DNA of 64,000 nucleotides, taken from NCBI RefSeq assembly GCF_001074565.1, contig NZ_JUQX01000066.1:1-64000 (forward strand). Direction: 5' to 3'. This DNA comes from Streptococcus pseudopneumoniae. GTDB lineage: Bacteria > Bacillota > Bacilli > Lactobacillales > Streptococcaceae. Numbering within the stretch: position 1 is the first letter of the stretch; each line of letters begins with the position of its first letter. The position numbers were made by a program, and so were the translations under genes. The notes below the pieces were generated by a model, which saw only the letters and a program-made list of their open reading frames with translations, ran no database searches and was not told the origin of the DNA. Of this stretch, positions 36,768 through 46,707 are shown in pieces.

Positions 36768-36913
36768 TTTTTCGTTCAAGCTTTAACTCCATAGGGCAAT
36801 GAAATGAGCTTAGTTTTGGCCTTCGCGACCAGGACTGTTGACCAACGAGTAGTGTCTCCACTGCTTTGCGGTAGTCATCCGTATCCCTATGGTAGCCTCA
36901 CCTACCGTTTTCG
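36768..36913 (-). promoter_or_regulatory. M-box (ykoK) magnesium riboswitch
   Basis: The minus strand holds GGTAGGTGAGGCTACC, GATACGG and GACTACCGC, GTCAACAG blocks in M-box order. The region begins right after the start site predicted from the promoter and ends before the terminator hairpin. Known: high Mg2+ folds the aptamer and favours termination before mgtA-type genes. This is strong support for the Mg2+ function of the gene. Confidence 0.9.
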
Positions 36914-36919
36914 TCTATC

Positions 36920-36948
36920 AGTATAAACCTTTAAAATATAAAAGTCAA
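36920..36948 (-). promoter_or_regulatory. SigA promoter of the M-box/mgtA transcript
   Basis: -35 TTGACT (36943-36948), 17-nt spacer, -10 TATACT (36920-36925), an almost ideal match. Confidence 0.85.
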
Positions 36949-36964
36949 TGATTTATCTCATTTT

Positions 36965-38026
36965 TTAGATAACAATCAATTCTTTTGGAGCAAGTGTCAA
37001 TAACTCACAACCGTTATCTGTAATCAGGATATCATCCTCGATACGAACCCCGTATTTACCTTCAATATAAATGCCCGGTTCATCAGTCAAGACCATACCA
37101 GATTTAATGGCTTCTTTCGAAGTTTGGCTAAAGTAGGGTTCTTCGTGGATGTCCAGTCCAATACCATGGCCAATACCATGAGTAAAGTAGTCGCCATAGC
37201 CTGCCTCAATGATAATATCACGAGGAATTTTGTCAAAGTCACGGAAACCTAGACCTGCCTTGGCTTGGTCAATCAGAGCTTGGTTGGCTTTCAGAACCGT
37301 ATTGTAAATCTCTGCTTGCTCGTCACTGACATGGCCTAGATAGATGGTCCGTGTCATATCGCTGACATAGTGGTCGTAGAGACAGCCGAAGTCCATGGTA
37401 ATGGCTTCTCCCAGCTCCACTGGTTTGTGCATAGGATGAGCATGGGGTTTAGAAGAGTTGATACCACTGGCTAGAATCGTGTCAAAAGATAAGCCAAATG
37501 CTCCTAGCTCCCGCATACGGAAGTCAAGGAAGTTGGCAATCTCAATCTCGGTCTTTCCAGGTTTGATAAAGTCAAGCGCATCGCGGAAAGCTTGGTCTGA
37601 GATAGAACAAGCCTTGCGAATAGTCGCAATCTCCTTCTCATCCTTAATCATACGAAGCGCTTCTACAAACTGAGTCTGTGGAAGCAAGTCAATTCCCGCA
37701 AAAGCTGCCTGCATACGGTGGTAATAAGAGACCGAAATCTCGTCCTCAAAACCGATACGAGACAAGCCCATATCCTTAACAATGCCTGCAATAACAGCCA
37801 ACTCATCACGGTCAGCCACAATCTCAAAACCTGTCACTTCTTGCTTAGCTGCAATGATATAGCGAGAGTCTGTCACCAAGACCTGACGGTCACGGCTGAT
37901 GAAGACTGTTCCATTTGAGCCCCAAAATCCTGTCAAATAGTAGACATTTTTAAGGTTGTTGATAATGATTCCATCTAGTTCTTTTTCTTGCATTTTAGCT
38001 AGAAATGCTTGCACGCGTTTATTCAT
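36965..38026 (-). CDS. pepP: Xaa-Pro aminopeptidase/dipeptidase (M24 family)
   Basis: 353 aa, pita-bread fold. Metal ligands: Asp ([17 protein letters not shown]), His ([16 protein letters not shown]) and Glu ([15 protein letters not shown]). It releases N-terminal residues next to proline in the cytoplasm for peptide recycling. Its start overlaps the uvrA stop by 8 nt, so translational coupling is likely. PepQ dipeptidase activity is an alternative name for a close relative. Confidence 0.9.
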   Translation of the reverse strand: MNKRVQAFLAKMQEKELDGIIINNLKNVYYLTGFWGSNGTVFISRDRQVLVTDSRYIIAAKQEVTGFEIVADRDELAVIAGIVKDMGLSRIGFEDEISVSYYHRMQAAFAGIDLLPQTQFVEALRMIKDEKEIATIRKACSISDQAFRDALDFIKPGKTEIEIANFLDFRMRELGAFGLSFDTILASGINSSKPHAHPMHKPVELGEAITMDFGCLYDHYVSDMTRTIYLGHVSDEQAEIYNTVLKANQALIDQAKAGLGFRDFDKIPRDIIIEAGYGDYFTHGIGHGIGLDIHEEPYFSQTSKEAIKSGMVLTDEPGIYIEGKYGVRIEDDILITDNGCELLTLAPKELIVI

Positions 38027-40850
38027 GATGTAACTTTCCTTTCAAATAGTGTCCTGTGTAGCTGGCTTCATTGGCCGCTACTTCTTCTGGAGTTCCTGTT
38101 GCTATGATGGTTCCACCACCAACACCACCTTCAGGTCCCAAGTCGATGATATGGTCTGCCGTCTTGATGACATCCAGATTGTGCTCGATAACGAGGACGG
38201 TATTGCCATCGTCAACAAAGCGAGCCAAGACTTTAAGCAAGCGAGCGATATCCTCAGTATGAAGCCCTGTCGTCGGCTCATCCAGAATGTAGAAAGATTT
38301 TCCTGTCGAGCGTTTATGGAGTTCGCTAGCCAACTTCATACGCTGAGCTTCTCCTCCAGAAAGGGTAGTAGCCGGTTGCCCTAGCGTCACATAGCCCAGC
38401 CCCACATCCTTGATGGTCTGAAGTTTGCGTTGAATTTTCGGAATGTGTTGGAAAAATTCCACCGCATCATTAACCGTCATATCCAAAACCTGCGAGATAT
38501 TTTTTTCCTTGTAGTGAACTTCAAGGGTTTCACTGTTGTAGCGGGTTCCGTGGCAGACTTCACAAGCCACGTAAACATCTGGTAAGAAGTGCATCTCAAT
38601 CTTGATAATCCCGTCACCTGAGCAGGCTTCACAACGACCACCCTTGACGTTGAAACTGAAACGGCCCTTCTTGTAGCCTCGAATCTTGGCCTCATTTGTC
38701 TGGGCAAAGAGGTCACGGATGTCGTCAAAAACTCCTGTATAGGTAGCAGGGTTAGACCTTGGAGTCCGTCCGATAGGGCTCTGGTCAATGTCAATCAAGC
38801 GGTCTACATGCTCAATCCCTGTAATCGTCTTAAACTTACCAGGTTTGTCTGAATTGCGGTTTAGTTTCTGGGCAATGGCTTTTTTGAGGATGCTGTTGAT
38901 TAAGGTCGACTTCCCTGAGCCTGACACCCCCGTTACTGCAATGAATTTTCCTAGTGGGAAGCGAGCGGTGATATTTTGCAAGTTGTTCTCACGCGCTCCC
39001 GTCACCTCGATAAAGCGACCATTTCCGGAACGGCGCTCTGCTGGCACTGGAATCGCTCTTTTTCCTGACAAGTACTGACCAGTGATAGACTTGCTGTTGC
39101 GAGCCACCTGTTTGGGCGTTCCTGCAGCAACAATCTCTCCACCAAAAACACCGGCACCCGGACCAACATCAATCAGATAATCCGCCTCGCGCATGGTATC
39201 TTCGTCGTGTTCCACCACGATGAGAGTATTGCCCAAGTCACGCATCTTTTTCAGACTGGCAATCAAGCGGTCATTATCCCTCTGGTGAAGACCGATGGAC
39301 GGCTCATCCAGGATATATAGGACACCTGATAGGTTGGATCCAATCTGGGTCGCCAAGCGAATACGCTGACTCTCCCCACCTGAAAGGGTTCCTGCCGAAC
39401 GTGACAGAGTCAAATAGTTAAGACCTACGTTATTGAGGAAGGTCAAGCGATCCTTGATTTCCTTGAGAATGGGACGGGCAATAATGGCTTCATTTTCAGA
39501 CAGAGTCAACTGGCTCACCAAAGCCAAGTGGTCTGCGATAGACAGGTCTGAGATTTCACCAATATGTGGTCCTTGCTCACCACCCACACGGACAGACAAG
39601 GCCTGGTCATTGAGACGGTAGCCGTGACAAGTCCCGCAGGTCAGCTCATTCATGTAGAGACGCATCTGGGTGCGCGTGTAATCACTGTTAGTCTCATGGT
39701 AACGACGCTTGATATTAGTGACAACTCCCTCAAAAGGAATGTCAATATCGCGCACACCACCAAATTCATTTTCATAGTGGAAATGAAATTCTTTGCCATC
39801 CGAGCCGTAGAGAATCAAGTTCTTATCTTCTTCTGACAAGTCCTCAAAAGGCGTGTCCATATCTACTCCAAAGGCTGTCATGGCCTGCTCTAGCATATTT
39901 GGATAGTAGTTAGATGAGATAGGATTCCAAGGTGCCAAAGCCCCCTCACGTAGCGTTTTGCTGGCATCTGGCACTACCAAGTCAGTATCCACCTCCAGCT
40001 TGATGCCCAAACCGTCACACTCACTACAAGAACCAAAAGGAGCATTGAAGGAGAAGAGACGAGGCTCTAACTCTGGTACGGTAAAACCACAAACTGGACA
40101 GGCATAGTGCTCAGAGAATAGCAACTCAGAATCGTCCATAGTGTCGATAATGACATAACCTTCTGCGATACGAAGGGCAGCCTCAATGGAATCAAAGAGA
40201 CGGCTACGAATGCCCTCCTTGATGACAATACGGTCGACCACAACATCGATATTGTGTTGCTTGCTCTTGGACAGCTCTGGAACTTCGGCCACATCATAGA
40301 CCTCCCCATCCACTCGGACGCGGACATAACCATCTTTCTGAACCTTTTCAATGACGCTCTTATGTTGCCCTTTTTTCTTGCGAATGACAGGAGCTAAAAT
40401 TTGCAGACGTTGGCGTTCTGGCAATTCCAAGACCTTATCCACTATTTGCTCTACAGAAGAAGCCTTGATAGCTCCGTGCCCGTTAATACAGTAAGGCGTC
40501 CCCACACGTGCGTAGAGGAGACGCAGATAATCATTGATTTCAGTCGTCGTTCCCACGGTCGAGCGTGGGTTTTTGCTAGTCGTTTTTTGGTCGATGGAAA
40601 TAGCTGGGCTGAGACCATCAATGGCATCCACATCTGGTTTTTCCATATTACCCAAAAACTGGCGAGCATAGGCTGATAAACTCTCTACATAGCGACGTTG
40701 CCCCTCAGCATAGAGGGTATCAAAAGCCAGACTGGATTTCCCAGACCCAGACAAACCAGTCACAACAACCAGCTTGTCTCGCGGAATCTCCACATCAATA
40801 TTTTTTAAGTTATGGGCACGCGCCCCATGAATCACAATTTTATCTTGCAT
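38019..40850 (-). CDS. uvrA: UvrABC system protein A
   Basis: 943 aa from ATG 40848-40850 (start [18 protein letters not shown]). A longer reading to 40883 would begin inside the -10 element. It has two ABC ATPase halves ([19 protein letters not shown] and [15 protein letters not shown]) and zinc-finger cysteines (CPVCGF...CSECDG and CEACSGDG...CEVCHG). It is the damage-sensing subunit of nucleotide excision repair. Promoter TATAAT at 40882-40887. Confidence 0.97.
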   Translation of the reverse strand: MQDKIVIHGARAHNLKNIDVEIPRDKLVVVTGLSGSGKSSLAFDTLYAEGQRRYVESLSAYARQFLGNMEKPDVDAIDGLSPAISIDQKTTSKNPRSTVGTTTEINDYLRLLYARVGTPYCINGHGAIKASSVEQIVDKVLELPERQRLQILAPVIRKKKGQHKSVIEKVQKDGYVRVRVDGEVYDVAEVPELSKSKQHNIDVVVDRIVIKEGIRSRLFDSIEAALRIAEGYVIIDTMDDSELLFSEHYACPVCGFTVPELEPRLFSFNAPFGSCSECDGLGIKLEVDTDLVVPDASKTLREGALAPWNPISSNYYPNMLEQAMTAFGVDMDTPFEDLSEEDKNLILYGSDGKEFHFHYENEFGGVRDIDIPFEGVVTNIKRRYHETNSDYTRTQMRLYMNELTCGTCHGYRLNDQALSVRVGGEQGPHIGEISDLSIADHLALVSQLTLSENEAIIARPILKEIKDRLTFLNNVGLNYLTLSRSAGTLSGGESQRIRLATQIGSNLSGVLYILDEPSIGLHQRDNDRLIASLKKMRDLGNTLIVVEHDEDTMREADYLIDVGPGAGVFGGEIVAAGTPKQVARNSKSITGQYLSGKRAIPVPAERRSGNGRFIEVTGARENNLQNITARFPLGKFIAVTGVSGSGKSTLINSILKKAIAQKLNRNSDKPGKFKTITGIEHVDRLIDIDQSPIGRTPRSNPATYTGVFDDIRDLFAQTNEAKIRGYKKGRFSFNVKGGRCEACSGDGIIKIEMHFLPDVYVACEVCHGTRYNSETLEVHYKEKNISQVLDMTVNDAVEFFQHIPKIQRKLQTIKDVGLGYVTLGQPATTLSGGEAQRMKLASELHKRSTGKSFYILDEPTTGLHTEDIARLLKVLARFVDDGNTVLVIEHNLDVIKTADHIIDLGPEGGVGGGTIIATGTPEEVAANEASYTGHYLKGKLHHE

Positions 40851-40881
40851 CTTTGTTCTTTCTAGTCCATTATTGCTTTCC

Positions 40882-40887
40882 ATTATA
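40882..40887 (-). promoter_or_regulatory. -10 element of the uvrA promoter
   Basis: TTGGTATAATGG on the minus strand about 30 nt before the uvrA ATG. The -35 is weak. A divergent TATAAT for corA lies at 40932-40937 on the plus strand. Confidence 0.6.
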
Positions 40888-40986
40888 CCAAAAAATATGA
40901 AATTCTATTACCCAAAAAGCTGTTTTTATAGTATAATAGTACGGTGCAAAAAATGAATCATTGAATAGTAGGAAAGGATAGGGGAT

Positions 40987-41931
40987 ATGAAACAAGTTTT
41001 TCTCTCAACAACAACTGAATTTAAAGAGATCGACACGCTTGAACCGGGCACTTGGATCAACCTCGTCAATCCTACACAAAATGAATCATTGGAAATTGCT
41101 AATGCCTTTGACATTGATATTGCCGACCTTCGAGCACCACTCGATGCGGAAGAAATGTCCCGTATTACCATCGAAGACGAGTATACTTTGATCATCGTGG
41201 ACGTCCCCATCACAGAGGAGAGAAACAACCGTACCTACTACGTAACGATTCCGCTGGGGATTATCATCACCGAGGAAACCATTATCACTACCTGTTTGGA
41301 ATCCCTCCCTGTTCTCGATGTCTTCATCAACCGCAAACTGCGTAACTTCTACACTTTCATGCGGTCACGCTTTATCTTTCAACTCCTTTATCGCAATGCT
41401 GAGCTTTACCTGACTGCCCTTCGTTCGATTGACCGTAAGAGTGAACAAATCGAAAGTCAACTTCACAAGTCCACTCGAAACGAAGAGCTAATCGAGCTCA
41501 TGGAATTGGAAAAGACCATCGTCTATTTCAAGGCCTCACTTAAGACAAATGAGCGCGTGATTAAGAAATTGACCAGTGCAACCAGCAATATCAAGAAATA
41601 CCTAGAAGACGAGGACCTGCTCGAAGACACCCTGATTGAAACCCAACAGGCCATCGAGATGGCAGATATCTATGGAAACGTCCTTCACTCTATGACAGAG
41701 ACCTTTGCCTCTATCATTTCCAACAACCAGAACAACATCATGAAGACCCTGGCTCTCGTGACCATCGTCATGTCTATCCCAACTATGATCTTCTCTGCCT
41801 ATGGGATGAACTTTAAGGATAATGAAATCCCTTTGAACGGTGAGCCACATGCCTTCTGGTTAATCGTCTTTATCGCCTTTGCTATGAGTGTCTCGCTCAC
41901 TCTCTATCTCATCCATAAAAAATGGTTCTAA
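40987..41931 (+). CDS. corA: CorA-family magnesium/cobalt transporter
   Basis: 314 aa. A large N-terminal cytoplasmic domain (1-~250) is followed by two C-terminal membrane helices with the signature YGMNFKDNE loop between them. It is a pentameric channel for Mg2+ (or Co2+) driven by membrane potential. It diverges from uvrA. A TATAAT element lies 50 nt before it. It overlaps nothing else, and the next gene starts 11 nt downstream. Confidence 0.93.
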   Translation: MKQVFLSTTTEFKEIDTLEPGTWINLVNPTQNESLEIANAFDIDIADLRAPLDAEEMSRITIEDEYTLIIVDVPITEERNNRTYYVTIPLGIIITEETIITTCLESLPVLDVFINRKLRNFYTFMRSRFIFQLLYRNAELYLTALRSIDRKSEQIESQLHKSTRNEELIELMELEKTIVYFKASLKTNERVIKKLTSATSNIKKYLEDEDLLEDTLIETQQAIEMADIYGNVLHSMTETFASIISNNQNNIMKTLALVTIVMSIPTMIFSAYGMNFKDNEIPLNGEPHAFWLIVFIAFAMSVSLTLYLIHKKWF

Positions 41932-41942
41932 GAGGAATCCCT

Positions 41943-42620
41943 ATGTCTCAGATTGATTTACAAAAACTAACCAAGAAAAACCAAGAGTTTATCCACATCG
42001 CTACCCAACAATTTATCAAAGATGGTAAGACAGACGCTGAAATCAAGGCTGTCTTTGAGGAAGTCATTCCCCAAATCCTTGAAGAGCAAGCCAAAGGAAC
42101 GACAGCTCGTTCCCTCTACGGGGCCCCAACCCACTGGGCTCACAGCTTTACAGTCAAGGAGCAATATGAAAAAGAGCATCCAAAAGAAAATGACGATCCA
42201 AAACTCATGATTATGGACTCAGCCCTTTTTATCACCAGTCTTTTTGCATTGGTTAGCGCTCTGACTACCTTCTTCTCTACAGATCAGGCCATTGGCTATG
42301 GGTTGATTACCCTCTTGTTGGTTGGACTTGTAGGAGGACTTGCCTTCTACTTGATGTACTACTTTGTCTACCAGTACTATGGACCAGACACAGATCGTAG
42401 CCAACGTCCTCCATTCTGGAAATCAATCCTCGTTATCTTGGCTTCTATGGTCCTTTGGTTGGTTGTCTTCTTTGCAACAAGCTTCCTACCAGCCAGCCTC
42501 AATCCAGTCCTTGCTCCATTGCCTTTGGCTATCCTGGGAGCTGCCCTTCTCGCTCTTCGCTTCTATCTCAAGAAACGTTTTAACATCCGAAGTGCAAGCG
42601 CGGGCCCATCACGTTATTAA
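41943..42620 (+). CDS. DUF1129 family membrane protein
   Basis: 225 aa from MSQIDLQKLTKKNQEFIHIA with AGAGGA before it. An in-frame ATG 7 codons earlier overlaps corA and is less likely. Helical N-terminal half (about 1-90), then four or five hydrophobic segments (LFITSLFALVSALTTFF, LITLLLVGLVGGLAFYLMYYF, ILVILASMVLWLVVFFA, ILGAALLALRFY). It is probably co-transcribed with corA. Its function is unknown. Confidence 0.8.
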   Translation: MSQIDLQKLTKKNQEFIHIATQQFIKDGKTDAEIKAVFEEVIPQILEEQAKGTTARSLYGAPTHWAHSFTVKEQYEKEHPKENDDPKLMIMDSALFITSLFALVSALTTFFSTDQAIGYGLITLLLVGLVGGLAFYLMYYFVYQYYGPDTDRSQRPPFWKSILVILASMVLWLVVFFATSFLPASLNPVLAPLPLAILGAALLALRFYLKKRFNIRSASAGPSRY

Positions 42621-42635
42621 GAAAAGTGAAACGCT

Positions 42636-42983
42636 ATGGCATATAGTCAATCTTTAGCTAAGCAGATTCGAAAAATTCTAGCACTCAAACTTCCTCCCCA
42701 AATTTTCGAAGAAGAGTTAGAAGAAAAGAAACTGTTTGGTGGCCTGGCCTTTATGATTCGTGGGAAAATGGTCCTTACTGTCAGTTCCAGAAAGGACGAG
42801 CTGGTTATGGTGAGAATTGGCAAAGAAACGGAAAAGCAAGTTCTACCCCGAACAGGAGCTCATACCACATTGATGAGAGGGCGACCTTATCATGGCTATA
42901 TAGACCTAGATATCGAAGGTCAAAAAGAACTTCCTTACTGGATTGATTTAGCTCTCTCCTATAATCAAGAGTTGACCAAGTAA
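42636..42983 (+). CDS. TfoX/Sxy N-terminal domain protein
   Basis: 115 aa. KKLFGGLAFMIRGKMVLTVSSRKDELVMVRIG and RPYHGYIDLDI are typical of TfoX_N. The C-terminal half of Proteobacterial competence regulator TfoX is absent. A role in transformation is not shown for streptococcal members. It is the third gene after corA, with a terminator following. Confidence 0.85.
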   Translation: MAYSQSLAKQIRKILALKLPPQIFEEELEEKKLFGGLAFMIRGKMVLTVSSRKDELVMVRIGKETEKQVLPRTGAHTTLMRGRPYHGYIDLDIEGQKELPYWIDLALSYNQELTK

Positions 42984-43017
42984 CTCATATCTAGTGAGAT
43001 TAGAGATTAGAAAAACG

Positions 43018-43046
43018 AAAAGCAACTGCACAAGCGGTTGCTTTTT
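43018..43046 (+). terminator. Terminator of the corA operon
   Basis: AAGCAACTGC / GCGGTTGCTT stem with one wobble, ACAA loop and T-run TTTTTT. Confidence 0.9.
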
Positions 43047-43128
43047 TCACTTGCTTTCTTGAGATTCAATAGCACTTCTGAGTCTCATTCTTGTAGTTTT
43101 CTCTCATCTTTTGTGATAGAATAGGCTC

Positions 43129-43233
43129 ATACTCAATGAAAATCAAAGAGCAAACTAGGAAGCTAGCCACAGGCTGTACTTGAGTACGGCAAGGCAAAGC
43201 TGACGTGGTTTGAATTTGATTTTCGAAGAGTAT
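43129..43233. repeat. BOX element (boxA + boxC type, no boxB)
   Basis: It starts ATACTCAATGAAAATCAAAG (end of a boxC in inverted orientation) and ends GATTTTCGAAGAGTAT (boxA). GGAAGCTAGCC, GGCTGTACTTGAGTACGGCAAGGC and GACGTGGTTTGAA are recognised BOX core pieces. No boxB copy is present. BOX elements are small mobile repeats in mitis-group streptococci. It lies between a terminator and the next gene. Confidence 0.92.
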
Positions 43234-43258
43234 CAATCTATTTCTAGGAGGATGAGAT

Positions 43259-44293
43259 ATGGTTTCTACTATTGGTATTGTTAGTTTGTCTAGCGGTGTT
43301 ATCGGAGAGGATTTTGTCAAACACGAAGTCGACTTGGGGCTCCAACGTCTTAAGGATTTGGGACTCAATCCTATCTTTTTGCCCCATTCGCTAAAAGGGT
43401 TAGACTTTATCAAGGACCATCCGGAGGCACGTGCAGAGGATTTGATGCAGGCCTTTTCTGATGATAGCATCGACATGATCCTATGCGCCATCGGTGGGGA
43501 TGATACCTATCGCTTGCTACCCTACCTTTTTGAAAACGACCAGCTCCAAAAGGTTATCCAACAAAAGATTTTTCTTGGCTTCTCGGATACAACCATGAAC
43601 CACCTTATGTTGCACAAACTAGGGATCAAGACTTTTTATGGGCAATCCTTTCTAGCAGACATTTGTGAATTAGACAATGAGATGTTACCCTATAGCTTTC
43701 ACTACTTTAAAGAATTGATCAAGACAGGAAGAATCTCAGAAATCTGCCCTAGCGACCTTTGGTATGAGGAACGGACTGATTTTAGTCCCAAGGCTCTGGG
43801 AACAGCTCGTATCAGTCATGTAAATACAGGCTTTGATTTGTTGCAAGGAAATGCTCAGTTTGAGGGAGAAATTCTCGGTGGTTGCCTTGAGTCCCTCTAT
43901 GATATCTTTGACAATTCTCGATACGCAGACAGCACGGACCTCTGCCAAGAGTACCGACTCTTCCCTGACTTATGTGACTGGGAAGGAAAGATTCTCTTGC
44001 TAGAAACAAGCGAAGAAAAGCCTGAACCTGATGATTTCAAAAAAATGTTGCGGACTTTAAAGGACACGGGGATATTTGGGGTTATCAGTGGACTCTTGGT
44101 CGGAAAGCCAATGGATGAAACCTTCTATGACGACTATAAGGAAGCACTATTGGATATCATTGATAACAATATCCCGATTGTCTATAATCTGAATGTCGGT
44201 CACGCAACTCCAAGAGCCATTGTGCCCTTTGGCGTTCACGCTTATGTGGATACACAGAAGCAAGTCATTCGCTTTGACTATAACAAAAAATAA
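43259..44293 (+). CDS. LD-carboxypeptidase, S66 family (MccF-like)
   Basis: 344 aa. The catalytic Ser is in GFSDTT, with Glu (LLLETSEE) and His (NVGHATPR) completing the triad. S66 enzymes cleave L,D-bonds in wall peptides or hydrolyse microcin C-type toxin. The substrate is not determined. It has an AGGAGG ribosome-binding site and its own promoter region beside the BOX. Confidence 0.9.
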   Translation: MVSTIGIVSLSSGVIGEDFVKHEVDLGLQRLKDLGLNPIFLPHSLKGLDFIKDHPEARAEDLMQAFSDDSIDMILCAIGGDDTYRLLPYLFENDQLQKVIQQKIFLGFSDTTMNHLMLHKLGIKTFYGQSFLADICELDNEMLPYSFHYFKELIKTGRISEICPSDLWYEERTDFSPKALGTARISHVNTGFDLLQGNAQFEGEILGGCLESLYDIFDNSRYADSTDLCQEYRLFPDLCDWEGKILLLETSEEKPEPDDFKKMLRTLKDTGIFGVISGLLVGKPMDETFYDDYKEALLDIIDNNIPIVYNLNVGHATPRAIVPFGVHAYVDTQKQVIRFDYNKK

Positions 44294-44398
44294 ACAATTT
44301 CTCCATTTTTGTGCTTTGGTATTGATTTTCGTTACAATTTGTGTCTGAATTTATTGCATTTTGCTTATTTCTATGATATCTTTTTAAAGGAGGTGTAT

Positions 44399-44662
44399 AT
44401 GACTAAACAAAAAATAAATCAAATTGTCGGTTCAATTGGAGCCTTTATCGGGATTGTTGTATTTATCGCCTACATCCCACAAATTTTTGCCAATTTACAA
44501 GGCAACAAAGCTCAACCATTCCAGCCTTTATCCGCAGCAGTATCTTGTTTAATTTGGGTTATTTACGGATGGACAAAAGAGCCTAAGAAGGATTGGATAC
44601 TAATTATTCCAAACTCAGCTGGCGTTGTCTTAGGTGGACTGACATTTCTTACTGCACTATAA
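44399..44662 (+). CDS. SemiSWEET-family sugar transporter
   Basis: 87 aa from the ATG behind a strong AAAGGAGGTG site. Three membrane helices with a PQ-loop motif (YIPQIFANLQG) and SCLIWVIYGW. Such half-transporters work as dimers to move sugars. A terminator follows. Confidence 0.9.
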   Translation: MTKQKINQIVGSIGAFIGIVVFIAYIPQIFANLQGNKAQPFQPLSAAVSCLIWVIYGWTKEPKKDWILIIPNSAGVVLGGLTFLTAL

Positions 44663-44681
44663 AAGTTACTAGCATATAATC

Positions 44682-44713
44682 AAAAAGCTGAGATAATTTT
44701 CTCAGCTTTTTCT
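44682..44713. terminator. Bidirectional terminator between the SemiSWEET gene and tag
   Basis: AAAAAGCTGAGA / TCTCAGCTTTTT, perfect 12-bp stem with T-runs on both strands. Confidence 0.9.
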
Positions 44714-44744
44714 ATTTTCTCAGATAGTTAGACGCTTGGACTCA

Positions 44745-45308
44745 CTAATTTCCGTTTTTCCACTCGCAATCATTCTCGTGGTCATCAACCAGGCCTGCCG
44801 CCTGTAGAAAAGACAAAACTGCGACTGGACCTGTAAACTTGAAGCCTTGTTTTTTGAGATCTTGAGACAACTTTTCAGACAAGGCTGTTTTAGCAGGTGC
44901 TAGGTGATAGTCAGGAACATCATTCACGATCGTTTTTCCCTCAACAAAGGACCAGAGATAAGCGTCAAAAGAGCCGTAGGTTTTCTGGACTTGCAAAAAT
45001 GCTTGGGCGTTGGCACGTGTCGCAAAGAGCTTGGAACGATTTCGGATGATGGCTGGATTCTCTAACAAGGCTTCCAACTCGCCATCTGTCATTTCCGCGA
45101 CACGTTGAACTTGGTAGTTGTAAAAGACTTCTCGGAATCCTTGGCGTTTGTTTAGTACCGTTTCCCAAGATAGACCCGACTGGTAAGTTTCCATACAGAG
45201 CAGTTCAAAAAGAGCACGGTCATCATGAAGGGGTTGACCCCACTCTTCATCATGATAGGCCACATATAAAGGATTGTTCATTTTAACCCAACCACAGCGT
45301 TTTGTCAT
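44745..45308 (-). CDS. tag: DNA-3-methyladenine glycosylase I
   Basis: 187 aa. It starts MTKRCGWVKMNNPLYVAYHDEEWG with ETYQSGLSWETVLNKRQGFREVF, the typical Tag core, and C-terminal zinc ligands (Cys5, His, Cys in DHENDCEW region). It excises 3-methyladenine from alkylated DNA. It lies 9 nt after ruvA and is probably co-transcribed with it. Confidence 0.95.
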   Translation of the reverse strand: MTKRCGWVKMNNPLYVAYHDEEWGQPLHDDRALFELLCMETYQSGLSWETVLNKRQGFREVFYNYQVQRVAEMTDGELEALLENPAIIRNRSKLFATRANAQAFLQVQKTYGSFDAYLWSFVEGKTIVNDVPDYHLAPAKTALSEKLSQDLKKQGFKFTGPVAVLSFLQAAGLVDDHENDCEWKNGN

Positions 45309-45317
45309 ATTATTCTC

Positions 45318-45911
45318 CTATTTTACCAACATCTTAAGGGCCGATTTGATATAGTTCTCAGCTGTATCTGTCGTTCCTTCAAAGAATTTCTTGATTTTCT
45401 TGAGCTCAGTCGCCTTGTAGCCCAGTGCCAACATGGCTTCCATGGCTTCTTCCAGTTCTTGGTTTTCAGCGCTGGTTTGCACTGCCACCTTGGCAGGAAG
45501 GTCATCGCTAGCCACAACTACCTTACCTTCCAAGTCTAGCACCATCTGCTGGGCTGTTTTCTTGCCAATTTTAGGGAACTTAGTCAAGTAGGTGATGTTC
45601 TTAGTTTCAATCGCCTGAACCAAGCCAGCATTGTCATCAGCTGCGATGATAGCAAGAGCTGATACCGGACCAATCCCTGATACCGAAATCAGACTAAGAA
45701 AGAGTTTCTTCTCATCTTCTGATCGAAAACCATAGAGCAGATGGGCGTCCTCACGGACAACTTGGTGCACATAAATTTGAGTTTCTTGATTGACCTGACC
45801 TGAGTAAGAATAGGGATTGGCTACATGCAAAATATAACCTATACCATTTGCCTCTAGGACGATGTATTTAGCAGTGATTTTGGTAATGATTCCTTTTAAA
45901 TATTCGTACAT
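45318..45911 (-). CDS. ruvA: Holliday junction branch migration protein RuvA
   Basis: 197 aa. [26 protein letters not shown] (OB fold), helix-hairpin-helix repeats [16 protein letters not shown] and [19 protein letters not shown], and a small C-terminal domain that contacts RuvB. It acts with RuvB/recombination in genome repair. ruvB is not adjacent. Confidence 0.96.
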   Translation of the reverse strand: MYEYLKGIITKITAKYIVLEANGIGYILHVANPYSYSGQVNQETQIYVHQVVREDAHLLYGFRSEDEKKLFLSLISVSGIGPVSALAIIAADDNAGLVQAIETKNITYLTKFPKIGKKTAQQMVLDLEGKVVVASDDLPAKVAVQTSAENQELEEAMEAMLALGYKATELKKIKKFFEGTTDTAENYIKSALKMLVK

Positions 45912-45989
45912 AATTTTTCTCCATTATTTTGCCTATCTAGTATACCATATTTCCCCAAGACAGACTGCAACAAAAGGTGCAACCTCTGG

Positions 45990-46018
45990 TTGACAAATAG
46001 TACAGGAGATTGTATTCT
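45990..46018 (+). promoter_or_regulatory. Promoter of the XRE-family membrane regulator
   Basis: -35 TTGACA (45990-45995), 17-nt spacer, -10 TATTCT (46013-46018). A good SigA site. Confidence 0.75.
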
Positions 46019-46066
46019 CATTATAAGTAAAAATTGTTAGGATAGAGGTAGAAAAAGGAGGATAGA

Positions 46067-46567
46067 ATGATGAAACTCGCAGAAAAACTATTTGAGCTCA
46101 GAAAGGAAAAAGGTTGGTCCCAGGAAAAGCTAGCTGAACAAATCAATGTTTCTCGGCAAAGCATCTCAAAATGGGAGTCTGGACAAGTCCTTCCTGAAAT
46201 CGAAAAAATCATTGAATTAAGTAAGATTTTTCAAGTGACAACTGACTATCTACTACTAGATGAAAACTCTGAAAAAGATTCCACAGCAGTAATTTTTGAG
46301 GAAGACAAGGACAAATACTATAAGGAGGTTAAATCCTTTGGTCTTTGGCAAGTGATTTATATTTTCGTCTTAGCTCTGGCTATCTATCTCTTTTTAGCTG
46401 GTTCTAGTTTTCCAGCCGAGTTCACCGCCTGGATTTGGCTGACCTTCGTTCTTTTGATTGCTTCAGCGATTGCTATCAGCAAGACTCTCAAAACCAAACA
46501 ACGTTATCTTGATAAAGTGATTGGTCTTGAGAATCCCTCAAACCAAGACGACTCTATGAAACCTTGA
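46067..46567 (+). CDS. XRE-family regulator with membrane segments
   Basis: 166 aa. The N-terminal HTH (6-65: [30 protein letters not shown]) is followed by an acidic linker ([24 protein letters not shown]) and two membrane helices (about 95-135, [20 protein letters not shown] and [15 protein letters not shown]). It is a membrane-tethered DNA-binding protein. Its target is unknown. Such genes often control an adjacent transporter, but none is next to it. Where pneumococcus has riboflavin genes by recall, this region has this gene. Confidence 0.85.
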   Translation: MMKLAEKLFELRKEKGWSQEKLAEQINVSRQSISKWESGQVLPEIEKIIELSKIFQVTTDYLLLDENSEKDSTAVIFEEDKDKYYKEVKSFGLWQVIYIFVLALAIYLFLAGSSFPAEFTAWIWLTFVLLIASAIAISKTLKTKQRYLDKVIGLENPSNQDDSMKP

Positions 46568-46668
46568 GTCAATTGAATCATATTTCTCATTACTTTTTCT
46601 TGTCAAGCAAGTGTAAACCTCATGGCAAGTTGCCATGTCCATTCAAAATTCCCACCATAGAAAAGCTA

Positions 46669-46702
46669 AAAAGCCTTGTTCAAAAGGAACAAAGGCTTTT
46701 TG
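46669..46702. terminator. Bidirectional terminator between the XRE gene and mutL
   Basis: AAAGCCTTGTTC / GAACAAAGGCTTT with one bulge and A/T runs on each side. It serves the two convergent genes. Confidence 0.8.
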
Positions 46703-46707
46703 TGTTC

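Noticed and set aside
45901-45908. A second TACGAATA on the minus strand at the start of ruvA
   Set aside because: It is codons 2-4 of ruvA (Tyr-Glu-Tyr) and lies after the start codon, so it is a coding coincidence, not a com-box.
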